Source: Ascaphus truei (taxonomy: Eukaryota > Chordata > Amphibia > Anura > Ascaphidae). Taken from it: a stretch of DNA of 64,000 nucleotides. The stretch covers positions 121,980,314-122,044,313 of the forward strand of contig CM071568.1 in the NCBI GenBank assembly GCA_036426205.1. The letters are read 5' to 3'. Below the pieces are notes generated by a model. That model had not been told where the DNA came from and did no database searches. It was given only the letters and a program-made list of their open reading frames with translations. Positions 12,686 through 24,434 of the stretch are shown here, in pieces. How positions within the stretch are numbered: position 1 is the first letter of the stretch; each line of letters opens with the position of its first letter. Both the position numbers and the translations under genes were made by a program.

Positions 12686-12752
12686 ACTGTTTCGGCCCAA
12701 ATATGGCTGTATCAAGATGAAGGCCGTCCGGCTGAAACGTTTATCGGACTAC
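12686..12752 (+). repeat. GAAACG hairpin motif pair
   Basis: On the + strand the sequence caagatgaaggcc, a short loop, then ggctgaaacg at 12712-12740 makes a small stem-loop closed by GAAACG. The left side has the inverted half-motif gtttcggcc at 12689. It is the copy closest to a CTGATGA...GAAA arrangement in the window. The flanks do not form long arms here, so the parent element is decayed or different. Confidence 0.5.
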
Positions 12753-12788
12753 AATAAACCTTGAGCTTTATAGTTGTGCATGTTAGTA

Positions 12789-12995
12789 CAGCTGAACCCC
12801 GTTATAACTTGGTGCTCTGGGTTCACATAGCAGGGAGAGGAGAGAGCTGCAGATGCCGGGTAAGTCAATAAAGCATTGAATGTTATTTTTTTTTTTAAAA
12901 ACCCTTGGAGATGTTTATAAATCGGGAGCCACACTCAGACTGCGTTATAAGCGGATCTGCGTTGTAGCAGATCGTGCTATAACGGGGTTGAGCTG
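12789..12995. mobile_element. Mariner-like MITE with TA target duplication
   Basis: The ends are CAGCTGAACCCCGTTATAAC and its near-complement GTTATAACGGGGTTGAGCTG, flanked by TA on both sides (12787-12788 and 12996-12997). Inside, gcgttataagcggatc-type subterminal repeats recur. The copy at 61635-61854 is the same family. No transposase is present. Confidence 0.85.
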
Positions 12996-13004
12996 TATGT
13001 ATTT

Positions 13005-13200
13005 GGAACCAGGAGGTCCTCCTGAGTTAAAATGTATGCTCTTCAGCTCTGGGGATCCCCCTGGTGAAGTTGCTGGTATTGCTTCCTGATTTTTAAAGGG
13101 GTGTTAAATGGCTATCCAGTAGGAAGCTGCAACCGATGATGATACGGCTTTCTATTGGCCCAAGATTTGGCCGCCATTTTGTTTCCCCTGAAGGGACATT
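13005..13200. repeat. Interspersed repeat related to 33830-34060
   Basis: The stretch contains gctctggggatccccctgg and a ttctattggccca segment. Both recur in inverse order or orientation at 33830-34060, and a related ctctggggacaccctggttc lies at about 21555-21575. This shows an old repeat family, but the ends and class could not be set. Confidence 0.45.
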
Positions 13201-15055
13201 TAAACCCACATATTGTTCTAATATCTCCAAGTTTACATTTGTTTTATCTGGTAAAACAAATGCAAGAAACAGGTCTGTCGAGCAGCCCCTACTTCATGTG
13301 ATTATGCTGGTTAAAGCATTGGAGCTATGCACCCATGTCATGTTGACGACCCACTTTTGAGATGGGAGCAGAAACAGAGCAATAAGTCAACTGCAAATCT
13401 GTTCCAGAAACCAACAGTTCTAGCTGATAAGACCTTGGTGCATGCAGGAATATATTGAAAATGAGAAAGGAGCATCAGCCAGGTGCTTTGTGTGTCCATA
13501 TTAGACGTGCACAAATCAATTAGTGTATCAGAAATAAATACTTAAAAATATGCTCAATCAATTATTTGTGAATAAACATTCCTTTAAGTTATTGTGGGTA
13601 AAAAAAAAGTGACACAAAGCCTCCACTGTATAGCATACAGCAAATTTAAATATCACCTGTGTTACATATTCACATCTCAGGTCTGCAACCCTGCTTTTCA
13701 CCATCATATCTCTTGGCCCACAGTGTCACCTTTGGCTTCAAATCCATTTTGACAAGGACCCCAATAAGTTTATGCCTGCCACATTACACAGCTTTTCAGC
13801 ACAGCTTGGGTTAACATGCATTGCCAGTAAACCTGTTTTCATTTTGTTTTGTTTTTAAATTCAACTCCATGCTGTTTTTTGAGGTTTAAAGCATTCTTTG
13901 ATTTCTATCTGGTTTTAAAAAGGCAGTCCAAACGGGTAAAAAAAAAAATATAAAAAAATATTTGTTCTAATATATGCAGCCTTTGATTACCTTTATTGAA
14001 AGCTAATTACCTAAGCTGCCAATCGATTTGTTCTTCCATGATCAGCAAAAATCCTGCTTACCAAGGTTCACTAAATGGTTGCCTTTCAGTTTCAAATCAA
14101 TCCATCAGTCCGTGTAACTCAGCAACTATAATGTATTCTTATATTAATAAGGTAGCATTATCTATTGTTTCAGTTTCCAGCTCAAACTGCTGGGAATATT
14201 GGCAGCAAATTATTACAAACCAGAAAGTATTACAAAGATCTTGCACTGCTGGGGAGGTGGCTAAAACCTGCTATACAACAAACTACAACAAGACAAGTAA
14301 ACCCAGTTATGTGCACTCAGAACCCCTGAATGGATGTTATGACATAATTAAAAACTCATTTATTAATATAAATCCTCTAAAATAATGGTGGTTAAAAAAC
14401 AACGACGCAGACTTTGATTCCTCAACCACCTACATAGGTTTTGTAACCTATGTAATGAAGGAGTAGGGTACACTGTAATGTTCAATCTCCTTTGGTATAA
14501 TAACCAGTATTTACTAGTCTAATATCCCATGTGTATGCTTAAGGAAGGTTGTTCCTTGCGCTGCAGTATGTGGACACCTTCGGGACTCCATTAGGAGAGT
14601 ATTCCTCCCCAGCATATTGATACCTGGATTTAATATTGGAACAATATAAGGCAATCCGGACATTAAATGACTCCGTCTTGAAAAGATTTTCTAGAGCACT
14701 TATGTGGTCTGAGCACCATTTCATACCGGACTTGTATTTCGTACAACTGTGATGTTGCAGCATCAAAAGATCACATTGTTTTTGTTTGCTTTGGGACATT
14801 TTATTCCTGCCAGATCTTGGGAGTAGCCCTGAAGAACATAGGTCAGACATACAAAAAAGCTGTATGGTATTTGAAACACTTCATTTCTTTTCCACACTTT
14901 CATTCAGCTGATGTATTTGTTGTGGCACGTGAGCAATTCAGAAGTCCTTTCCTCCTAACAGTTCTCAGTCTGTTGAATTGTAACATTTGTTCGGATTACA
15001 TCAGTTTCTTGGTGATGAAGTGATGTTCTAAATGGAGAAGTTACAGTAGATTAGA
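13201..15055. other. Intronic sequence without recognised gene
   Basis: AT-rich. The region contains a perfect short hairpin, cataggttttgtaacctatg, at about 14434-14453. Possible frames at 13996-14385 (+) and 14539-14850 (-) have no domain I recognise and no splice context tying them to a gene. Confidence 0.45.
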
Positions 15056-15056
15056 C

Positions 15057-15305
15057 AAGGGGGATGTGAGATTTTTCAGGGGGGCACACTGGTTGCAGAG
15101 GTCCTGCGCTCTTCCCCAAGGCATTTAAATGAAATGCCGGCGGCTCGCGTGAGGCCTCTGCAACTAGCCTTACCTTGTGTTCGGCAACTCAGCATCAAAT
15201 GCAGCCGCAGGGTCATTTGGCGCCGGAGACAAGGTAAGGGAGGGGGACGCGAGCAGGGAGGGGTAGCAGGCAGGTGGCGGAGCGTTGAAAGATTGCGCAC
15301 CCCTG
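15057..15305. mobile_element. hAT-like MITE, family A, copy 1
   Basis: The right end gattgcgcacccctg is followed by ggttagac at 15306-15313. The left flank has gattagac at 15049-15056, an 8-bp duplication with one mismatch. The interior is GC-rich and partly palindromic, with ccttacctt near 15170 and its inverse aaggtaag near 15230. The arrangement matches copies at 16907-17214 and 25649-25913. The left end is diverged. Confidence 0.75.
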
Positions 15306-15435
15306 GGTTAGACTATACAGACAATGTGAAGCACATACCTTCTTAGTGAAGGTCCTTGACACAAAGTATACCTGAGGCGGCGACTCAATAATTGCTATTA
15401 GAAATCAGCCAGGGAGTCAGTCACAGGCTTCCTTA

Positions 15436-15715
15436 GGCCTAGGCCAGGGTGGCGCTGAGCGGGCGCTCACGCTGGCCGCAATGAAACACATTGCGGCAAT
15501 GTGTGTGGCCAGCATTGAGCAAGCAAATTTGATTTTGCTGCTCGCAAGTGCGTCACGTGAGCGGTTCTCCCGATGAGGGCGAACCAGCTCCGTGACATCG
15601 TGGCCACGCCCCCAGGCGAGCATGCGCCTAGCCGGCCACAAATCATCAGGCCGAGCATGGCGCAGCGCACGAGCGCCAGCGCGCCCGTGCGCCCGTCCCC
15701 TGCCTGGCCGCAGCC
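15436..15715. mobile_element. PIF/Harbinger-like MITE with TTA target duplication
   Basis: The element starts GGCCTAGGCCAGG and ends CCTGGCCGCAGCC, which are imperfect inverted repeats. TTA flanks both sides (15433-15435 and 15716-15718), the 3-bp target typical of PIF/Harbinger. The 280-bp interior is very GC-rich, and its reading frames are not genes. Confidence 0.75.
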
Positions 15716-16394
15716 TTAAGAACAGTGCTAAAAACGCCACTGTTGAACCACAATACCACAATACAATACTGAACAATACCAGTGGCCTTTTCCAATTCTG
15801 AAAAACCTTTCTAAAACTTAAATGTGCTTATTTGATCAGATTAATACTTGTATACACCAAAAGACCTTTTATATATCCTAGTGCTCACATGACTACTTTA
15901 TTATAACTTGTAAGACTGAAATTAATGTTCAGCAAGAAACAGGTTTCTTTAACTCCTGTGAGTTAGAGCTTTCAACTACATGTTACTTTGACGTGAAACT
16001 TCTTTAGTGGCACCTAGTAAGTTTTGATGGGACAAAATTTCATGGAGACGAAAATGTGAAACGGAAGTGCCATAAGGAACAAGCACGAGTGCCCCCGCTG
16101 GCTAATCTCTCATCCGCTCGCGCAGAAGCGGCCAGCTCCGTAATACAGATAGGAATGAATACTGCAGCTCCATTTATATATTTTAAACAAACAATTACAA
16201 TGTATAACCAATGAAATAAATATGAAAATATGTAAGAAAATAAAGCTACTAAATTAGACAAATCTATATCTCATGCAAACATACGACACTATATTCAATG
16301 CACTGTCCTCCAAAAATACAAATCATCTTATTTTTGTTTTTTAAGGACTCCCTTTATTCTCAGCTCTTGAGCATGAAAGGTATTTAGGGGGGGG

Positions 16395-16588
16395 AAAAAA
16401 AAAAGTGGGCTGTGTGCCGAGCACGCTCGTTCCAAGTTAAACTTCTTTGTGTTTTGTCACTCACATTGTATTTTGATGTTTTTCATTGAATGAAAGACGT
16501 TGAGCATACAATTACAATTTCAGTGACAAAACACGAAGTTTCACTTACGACGCGCGTGCTCGGCACACACACTTTTTTGTTTTTTTTA
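16395..16588. mobile_element. Palindromic MITE
   Basis: Left arm aaaagtgggctgtgtgccga is mirrored by right arm tcggcacacacactttttt. The arms stay complementary for about 60 bp each, including gtgttttgtcact and its inverse. The total is about 194 bp with a short AT-rich loop. The target duplication is hidden by A and T runs at the ends. Confidence 0.75.
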
Positions 16589-16906
16589 TCTACCAGATAT
16601 GACTAATTATATTTAGAACTGGAATGAAGTGAATACAACCCTTTATTTAGAAGTGTCTTAAACTTCCAAACCAAATATGCAGTAATTGTTGGTACTTGGC
16701 CTTGTTTCGTATTGGCAAAACAGTCTAAATGTTGCTTACTGATCTGTAAAATGCTGCAACTTGTGGAAATGTTTCTTTGAATTCTTATTCAATATTCATA
16801 ATGTTGAGTGCTGTGATTAATATTTAATCCTTTCATCTAATCATACATTTTCCATTCGGAAGTAGAAAGTATTAAAGACTTAATGATTAGTTGTAATGGT
16901 CTAAGA

Positions 16907-17214
16907 CAGCGGTGCGCAAAGTGGGAGCGGGGGGCACGAGACTCGCTGCAGGGGGCGCGAGGTTTACAGAGGCCCCCCGCCCTCTTCCCAAATACATTTA
17001 AATTAATGGCGGGGGAGCTGCAGGGCCTCTGTAAACTTCTACTTACCTTGTTTCAGACGCTCCTGGTCACGCTTTGCCACGGCAAGCGGCGTCGTGATGT
17101 CGCGTTGCCGTGGCAACGTGACGCCAGGACGTCTAAAGCAAGGTAAGCAGGGGGGCGCGAGGAGAGGGGGACGGACGGCAGGGGGGTGAAGGGAAAAAAG
17201 ATTGTGCTCCCCTG
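16907..17214. mobile_element. hAT-like MITE, family A, copy 2
   Basis: The ends are CAGCGGTGCGCAAAG and ATTGTGCTCCCCTG, typical of hAT termini. A perfect 8-bp duplication GTCTAAGA lies on both sides (16899-16906 and 17215-17222). The interior carries two inverted arms around tgccacggcaagcgg and ccgtggcaacg, plus the ttaccttg / caaggtaag pair. The element is non-coding. Confidence 0.92.
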
Positions 17215-17222
17215 GTCTAAGA

Positions 17223-18869
17223 AACACTACATTTAAAGTTGAACTCCCAGTAATTTGTAGCTTTGTTTGGGGAGGAATGTATTTATGCCTGTCTCTTTTT
17301 TTTTTTTTTTTTTTAATGGCTGGATGATTTGTACGAAGATTTACATCAAAATAAGAGCACGTTTTAGAAGATTGGTTCCGTTGACAACATGATCTGTCCA
17401 ATACCATCACTTTTATAATTGGTAATGTGTTCATATAGAAACCGGGAGAAGGGCTCTGCAGGTGCTGGAGTTTTAAGAATGATTTATTGTGTTCTTTTTT
17501 CAAAAGCGCAAGCTGGAAAAAAAATGCCATCAACGTTTCATAATATTTTACTTTTACGTACGTTGTTAGGTTTGCTTAATGAGTAGCAATGTGTAAATAA
17601 TCCGTGCATGGTGTGAAGCTGTAATTGAAAAAATGTAAATGAGTGAAAGGTGTGAAAGGTGTGGAGTGTGTTAATTGGATTCTCTGAGAGCTGCACTGGA
17701 TATGGGTGCTGGGAAGGACTGTTCGATTGTTCCAAACAGTTGCTAGTGCAAAGCACCTGGACATGGGAATATTGTGGCCTTAAATATTTATCTTCTGAAA
17801 TAAAAATCTTTAAACGTGTTGCATTTTCTGGAACATGGCAGGTTTACAAGGATATGGATTCTTATGCCATAACCCGGTTTATATGGGTTTATCAATTTTG
17901 ACAAATCTGACTTCAATCCCTTCCTATTGAAGAAGAGTATATTTCCTCATTTGAATCTTGTTGGTTATGTAAAGATAACCGTTTCAGTGCCTTATTGCTT
18001 TTGTGCAAACACAAGCAGGCTCTCACAATTCCCTTTATCTGTGCTATGAGTATTGGAATCACAACCATACTGTACCTTGCTAATGCAGGGAGGGCTAAAG
18101 ATCATATGATCATTTAATATGGGACTACATTATTCTGGCAATAAAAATCTCACTGACATTTTATGTCCCTAGATATTTTCTCTGACGTGCACAGTTTTAT
18201 GTTTTTTCTCTCCCCATTATAGTGTACTGTATGTAAGTGTTATTGAATCTGTATCTAAACATGCTTTTTTCTAAAATGATGCCATCTTATCAATAGCCCA
18301 TAAGGAAGAATTGATCTGTTTGCCATAAACCCGTTACTGCACTCAAGCAGTTCGTGGGCAAAATACACTGCAAATAACTACATCTGCATGCAAAACCTTA
18401 AAATCTGCAAACGCCTGCTCAAACTTAGGGACATTTCCATTCTTAATCACAATTATTAATGGTAAGATATTTGTGAGCTGTGATATCTTAATAGACCAAC
18501 ATAATAGTACATGGTTGCAGTCTCATCAGTTCTCAAAAGCATATGGACAAGACAACTTGGTGTTTTTTTTTGTTTTTTTTTGTGGATCTATTAAAAGGTA
18601 TCGCAATAAGTAGTAGTCCTGGAAAGTAATGAGGATTCCTTTGTTAAATGACCATATTTGAATAAATGTTGAGGCCTGTGTGTAGAAAATAGCGCCTACC
18701 TGGGTCTTTCATAATAGAAAAAAAGCACAGCAACCAAGAATAACCACCTCATATATTCTTCCAAAACGTAGTTAACACAGCCGTATATTTCAAAATAGTC
18801 CAAGTACAATTATTTGAAAAAAATAAATAAAAAAAACCACTTACATTCGGTTTGCACTATTGCTGATTT
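17223..18869. other. Intronic sequence without recognised gene
   Basis: AT-rich sequence with a few T homopolymers and no recognised element. Nothing that looks like an exon was seen. Confidence 0.5.
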
Positions 18870-19078
18870 GTTCTACAGGTCAAAAAGGAGCCTCCGGTGT
18901 GTATCAGCTGGAAGCAGGAATGTATGAAAGGAAAAAACCTGGGCACTGCGGATTTCCTTTCATACATGATATTGGGAGTACCTAGCAGAGATTCCTGAAC
19001 CAGGAGCACCGGTGTTTATATCATTTTTCCCTTGGGGAGTGCAGCATTGCCCTTCAAACAGCTGGAAGCAGGAACCAT

Positions 19079-19336
19079 GATGAAAATGGAAAGATGTGAT
19101 CCACCACCAGATCAATGAAGTGCTGAGGGTGCACTCCAATAAAAAATATCTTCATTTGGTCATGCACAAAAACGGAGGTACGCGTTTTAGGCATGAAACG
19201 CGTAGGGGGTTCTTTTTTGTACCTCAGTTTTTGTACCTCAGTTTTTGTACATTACCAAATAAAGATATTTTTATTGGAGTTAACCCTTTCAGCACTTCAT
19301 TGATTTGGTGATGCACCGCATCTTTCCATTTTCATA
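19079..19336. mobile_element. Foldback element with GAAACGCGT centre
   Basis: Left arm 19079-19158 (atgaaaatggaaagatgtga and on) is complementary to right arm 19258-19336 (ending tctttccattttcat). The centre at 19179-19206 is itself a palindrome, cgcgttttaggcatgaaacg, followed by cgtaggg. A short direct repeat of gtacctcagttttt sits beside it. The sequence to the left (18880-19078) may belong to the same element. Confidence 0.75.
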
Positions 19337-19504
19337 AAAGGTTTTGCAGCCTATCTGCGACAAATGGTGCAAACTATGCATCTTTTTCTTTCTACATGTA
19401 TCCTATGGTTTATTCACCAAATAATGATGACCATCTCAATCTAGCATGCAAACAATGGGGCTGTTACTGGAACATGTGTTACTGCATGATTAGGTGTCTA
19501 GTTG

Positions 19505-19990
19505 GATAATTACTAATATGTGTGTAAGGACCCACATGCAGGGACTGCTTCCTTCCAAGCAGGTCCTTAGTCCTCGGCTGTGCAGATTACAACACCTGAC
19601 CCCTCTATAGGTATAAGGCACCCTGTATTAAGATTTGATTCACTGCAAAATTGCTACCATGGAGGCAGGTTGTGTCGCTCCCCAGCTATTGAATCTCTCT
19701 GGTTCTATTTCTTGCTTTATGCAAAACCTGGTACCGACTCCGGCTTGTCATACTACTGTCCTGCCTGTCATACTACTGTCCTGCCTGTTTCTGACCCAGA
19801 TTGCGGTTCGTCCGATTAGTCTGCTTGCCGCCAAGCCCTGACCCCCTACCTGCTTCACTACGTTTGCTGTATTACTGCGTTCGGCTCATCCCCTGCCTTC
19901 TCAGCTTACTCGGATCCCTGGGTTCGAATTCTGGCTTTCACCCTGAACCTAGATACCACTCAACACTCCCTGTGGATTTCATTACAGAGA
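19505..19990. repeat. CT-rich repeat, possible decayed LTR fragment
   Basis: Pyrimidine-rich sequence quite unlike its AT-rich surroundings, with a tandem duplication of a unit beginning gtcatactactgtcctgcct near 19746-19786. The style resembles amphibian LTR interiors, but no TG...CA ends or TSD were found, so the class is a guess. Confidence 0.3.
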
Positions 19991-20880
19991 CTGACAGTGA
20001 CTCTAAATTGTATTTACGGTTTCTGATAATCTTACAGGTTCCGTTATGTTTTACAGATCTCTTCTGTATCATTGTTTTGCTAATGGATACAGTGCTCCTT
20101 AAATTGAAAACTTTTAAATGTGTAAGGTACAATCTGGGTACCATCTTGCTGAGAAGTATTTCTTTTAACCCGTTCTATGCGAGGAACCTTACTTTGCCGT
20201 GCATTGCAGGACTCTGACAGAAAAGAGGTATTGTGGAAAGGCGCTATTAATATTGTAACCTGATCACTTTTAAAAGGACCTCCAGCTGTTTGCTCTGCAA
20301 AGCATTGAAGGTAATTCTGGCTGTCAAGTTAGGGAGACTTAAACTGGTAACCCAGTTGGCTACTTACACTTGTCACAGGTTCATTCATTATACACTCAGA
20401 AAGCAGTAGCTAAAGTAGTATAAGCAGACCCTTGCGTGTGTGCAAAATGAGTTGAACAAGCTTAAAGAAACCCAAAAGGCTTCCTGCAGTATAAATAGTA
20501 TTCTAAATGTGCATTTCTGGTTCTCTAGGACCAACATTTGTTTCTGAATGCAATAAAGGAAGCGGCTTTCTTTAAAGTGTCATTTTGAGACCATTTATTT
20601 TTAATAAAAGCTGTTCAAGAGTACACAGAAAATATTGCGGTTAAAGAAAATTCCAGTATAATTGAAGCTTTATTTCAAGGAGCTGTTTACTTAGTCTGTT
20701 TTTTTTTTTATGGAGCGGGGGAAGGACTTGTGACCTCCATAGGCACATGCGCAGAATCCTAATAGACATGCTGAACATGAGATCAAGAAAACATGGCAGA
20801 GCAAAAAAACTGTCTCTCCAACACTGGTTTTAATCGGCAGTTTTAGCCTAGTTTTACAGGTTTGTTTGTTCTGATCTTAA

Positions 20881-21098
20881 GGTGCATCCATACAGCCTGC
20901 GTCCGCGTGCGTGACGTCACCCGCGTGAAGCGGGTGCGTTTTCGGGACGTGGGGGGGCGTGTCTAGGGGCATGTCTGTGACGTCACTGAGCTGGCACACC
21001 CTCATTGGGTGAACCGTTCACATAACCTGCAGTCACGCCGAAAAATCAGTTTCAACTCCCTGCTGTCGCCCGCGCGGTTTATGGGCGCGATCTATGCC
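20881..21098. mobile_element. TIR DNA element with TTAA or TTA target
   Basis: A GC-rich block lies between ttaa at 20877-20880 and ttaa at 21099-21102. The left end is GGTGCATCC and the right end is GATCTATGCC. Inside are cgtgacgtcac and its relatives. The termini match only loosely, so piggyBac/Kolobok (TTAA) and PIF/Harbinger (TTA/TAA) both remain possible. Confidence 0.5.
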
Positions 21099-21694
21099 TT
21101 AAGGCAATGTGATCGCACCATGCGCTGTCTTCAGCATCACAGTGTTCTCCAACACTATCACACACAGAGATGGCAAATGTAGTAAGAAAGCACAGATCAG
21201 TAATAAATGGGGGGAGTGAATTCACAGTTTACAGTGCAGTGTAAAAAAAGGAAACATCACAGCAGCAATCCCAGCTGCTCCTTTGTTTTCAGGGTTTTTT
21301 TGTTTGTTTTTTTTCCAGATCGGTGTCCCCAGAGGGGAACTGCTATATTTTTAGGTGTGGGGATCATCTCCTTCCTGAAATATTTTACTGTAAAAAGTAC
21401 CAGTGTTCGTCCCCTCCGGGGGGAAGCATGGAAGCAGCAATATAATCCTGTTGCGGATTTCTACTGGTCCGCGTTACATGGGAGATGTAATTATTGCCAG
21501 TAGCTTCATTGGTAGGTATCTCGGCAACTGGTGGTGCCCGTAGCTGAAAATGGCACGGTTTTGCTCTGGGGACACCCTGGTTCCCATCTGTATAAAGGAG
21601 ACGAGAGGGCTACAAGAATAGCTTCTTTAATCTGCAGAGGAACCTGCAGTAGCTCCTGAATAATAAGTGTGAGCCAAGGAAATGATGGGACTAA

Positions 21695-21901
21695 GGCTGC
21701 GATTTATAGGGGCGGCGTACGCACACCTGGAACACATGTATGTACCCTCTTGATGCCGCCCATAGAGCGAGCGATTCTACAGAAGACAAAGAATTTTGTC
21801 TTTGGGCGTGACGGCCGGGTCACGTACGCTCACGTGACGTCACGGCCAAGCCTCGGACCTCCAGTGCAGGTTTCGCGCACCCCGCCACAATAATCGCGGC
21901 C
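21695..21901. mobile_element. PIF/Harbinger-like MITE with TAA target duplication
   Basis: The ends GGCTGCGATTTATAGGGGCG and CGCCACAATAATCGCGGCC are imperfect inverted repeats. TAA flanks both sides (21692-21694 and 21902-21904). A central palindrome gacaaagaattttgtc lies near 21783-21798. The element is 207 bp and non-coding. Confidence 0.8.
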
Positions 21902-22679
21902 TAATATTTCAAACAATGAAAATAAGGGGCAGGGGCAGGAGAAACAGCAATGGGAATCAACTAGCAGCAGCAACATTACACAAGAGGATGGAGATTGTGG
22001 AGCAGCAAGTTGTTATCCATATTGACACTGGTGTATATACAGTGTCATTTGCTACATGAAATGACCATGCTTTATGGTGATCTGGTGTTGGACAACATGT
22101 GAATCTTCTGCAAATACCTTTTATCCCTTCAATGCAGCCTAATGATGGGGGGGCTTTTTTTTCCTTTTTTTTTGGAGACCCCCATATCTAGTGATTCTTT
22201 TGAAGAGGTTTTACCCCTAGACTTGTATAGGGAAAGTCGAGCATAATGGATCAGTCATAATGTTCTTATTTCATATTAAGCATAGTGCAATTTGGAATAA
22301 AATTAAACTGTTGGCTATTCTTGGTCTCTCCTAATTTTGTAGTGATCTTTATTATCCTGCTTTTTATTGAACTGAACACAGGGGGAAAAAAATAATATAT
22401 ATTTTTGCAATGCTGTAAGCAGAATCCTAATTTTGCATTATGGTAAAAAGAAATCTTCAGACTAGTGTAGGAGAAACGCAGGTTCGTATACAGACAAATA
22501 AAAAAAGGCAAATGGCACCACCAATTGAAAATAGATTGTACAACGTGTAGGAGCTGGGGTGCAAAAAGGATTTTGGTAATTCCCAAATACTACAAAAATA
22601 TATCTTCGCCGCTCTCAATAGAAATGTAGCAGCAACACGGACCTTGACAAAAAAATTGTATTTTACTGCTCAGGAATAG

Positions 22680-23369
22680 AAAAACACACAGAGGTAATAG
22701 AACCTTACTATATGAATGTGCTTAATGTTCAAAAATAGAAAAATACACACTGGTAGTGAAACCTCACAAAATGAATGTGCCATTTAAAAATGCAAATGAA
22801 AATCAAGGGAGTGTCTATACCCCAACATGTTGAATGTTCCACAGAGTACTGTAAACATCCCAGGTTATAGATAAAAATGCAAAGGGACATTTTAGGACAC
22901 TCAATCCAAGCAATGGTCGGCAGGAAGTAAAACTGGCAATATGCCAAACCAAGTGGTCAAAAGATTAGCCGCAAAGTGCACATGGCACAAAACAGAATAT
23001 TCAGCAAAAAAGTCAATGGCTCCATAGCCAACAGCAGTTACTTATGAATCAAGGGGGTTAGCGTTTCAGGGTGAGGACCCTTTCTTGTGGCCCATTCCCA
23101 CACAGTACTGCCTCAGCATGGAATTGAACCATCGGACACAGACTGTGGGACGTCTTTTCACGATTCTGTGCATTAGGACTGGAGGAGGCCTTTATAAGGG
23201 AAGTAGTGCATTTTTTCTTTGACGTGGGAATGGGCCACAAGAAAGGTTCCTCACCCTGAAACTTTTATCATGCTCTGTGGAACATTTAACATATTGGGGT
23301 ATAGACACTCCCTTGATTTTCAATACCTCTGTGTGTATTTTTCTGTTTTTGAACATTAAGCACATTCAT

Positions 23370-23371
<2 letters not shown>
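22680..23371. mobile_element. Foldback element with two outward GAAAC motifs
   Basis: The right arm (23235-23371) repeats, inverted, the segments 23050-23100 and 22690-22860 of the left side. Shared blocks include cagggtgagga, the ctctgtggaacatt block, and gaacattaagcacattcata. The central motif occurs twice and reads outward: minus strand 23060-23090 (a stem of agggt and accct, then GAAACGC) and plus strand 23236-23264. The right arm is shorter through an internal deletion. Confidence 0.75.
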
Positions 23372-23420
<49 letters not shown>

Positions 23421-23446
23421 TGTGTTGTCGTGTGTGTGTGTGGGGT

Positions 23447-23491
<45 letters not shown>
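23372..23491. repeat. (GT)n microsatellite
   Basis: About 120 bases of TG repeats with two short interruptions. It abuts the right arm of the foldback element ending at 23371, where the pure repeat replaces what would be further arm sequence. Confidence 0.97.
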
Positions 23492-23492
<1 letters not shown>

Positions 23493-24434
23493 AATAGCAG
23501 TTGTTGGTTTTACATTTCTATTAAGAGCAGAACATATTTTTGTCTATATTGCAGGTTGATTATATACTTGAATATTTTGAGGGGTTTAACATTTGAAGAA
23601 ATGTTTCGACTAGGCAACATTGAACTAAAGGTAGTGAGTCATGTAGATTTTACCAAAACAAAAACATCAAAAAACTGCTATATTCTGTTTTATTTTTGGT
23701 GCGCCCATACTGTATTCAAGCTTGAACAGCCTTTTCCCACCATTTTGGAACACAATGTATGGTTTACCTCATACAATTGAGAGTTCATTATCTGTTTGAC
23801 AAATCAAGTGGCAAGCTACTCACTTGTATCTCCATTACCTAGACTCTCGACGGGTATATCTGAAATCATGTGGTTTGTTTGCCCTATTAGTTTAGAACAT
23901 ACTAGATGCCATTTCTGGAAAAGCTGATCGTTTAATGTCCATGAGTTACCCAGAGAGTTGACCAGAAATTGGACATCCATCGTAATGCTGAATTGGTTCA
24001 ACTTTAATGGTGTAGAAAAGGGATACATACCAAGGAGAGACCCACCCACGCACACTGGAACTCTTTACCGGATTTATACATCTTCCTTCATCTCACCAAG
24101 GATGTACAGTGGTTGGGAATGTATATATCAAAAGGGCTCTCCCTCAAAATGTCAAACATCTGCCAATGACAGCCTAAAGAAGCCGGCACAGGGAAACCCA
24201 CAGGACACTGCCACCACCACCACTAAGCTTTTACTAATAAATGCAAGGTCTATGATTAACAAAGACCAGTTACTTGACTCATTAGTGTCTCTCAGCCTCT
24301 GATTGCAATAAAAGTAGGTCTGCAATCCACAATCACAGGTACTTGATTTTCTAATGGTCCAGTCATCAATCAATTATGTCCTCCAGACTAAAAGATATCC
24401 ACCAAAAATAGGCAGAATGACAAGAAGGGTGGAA

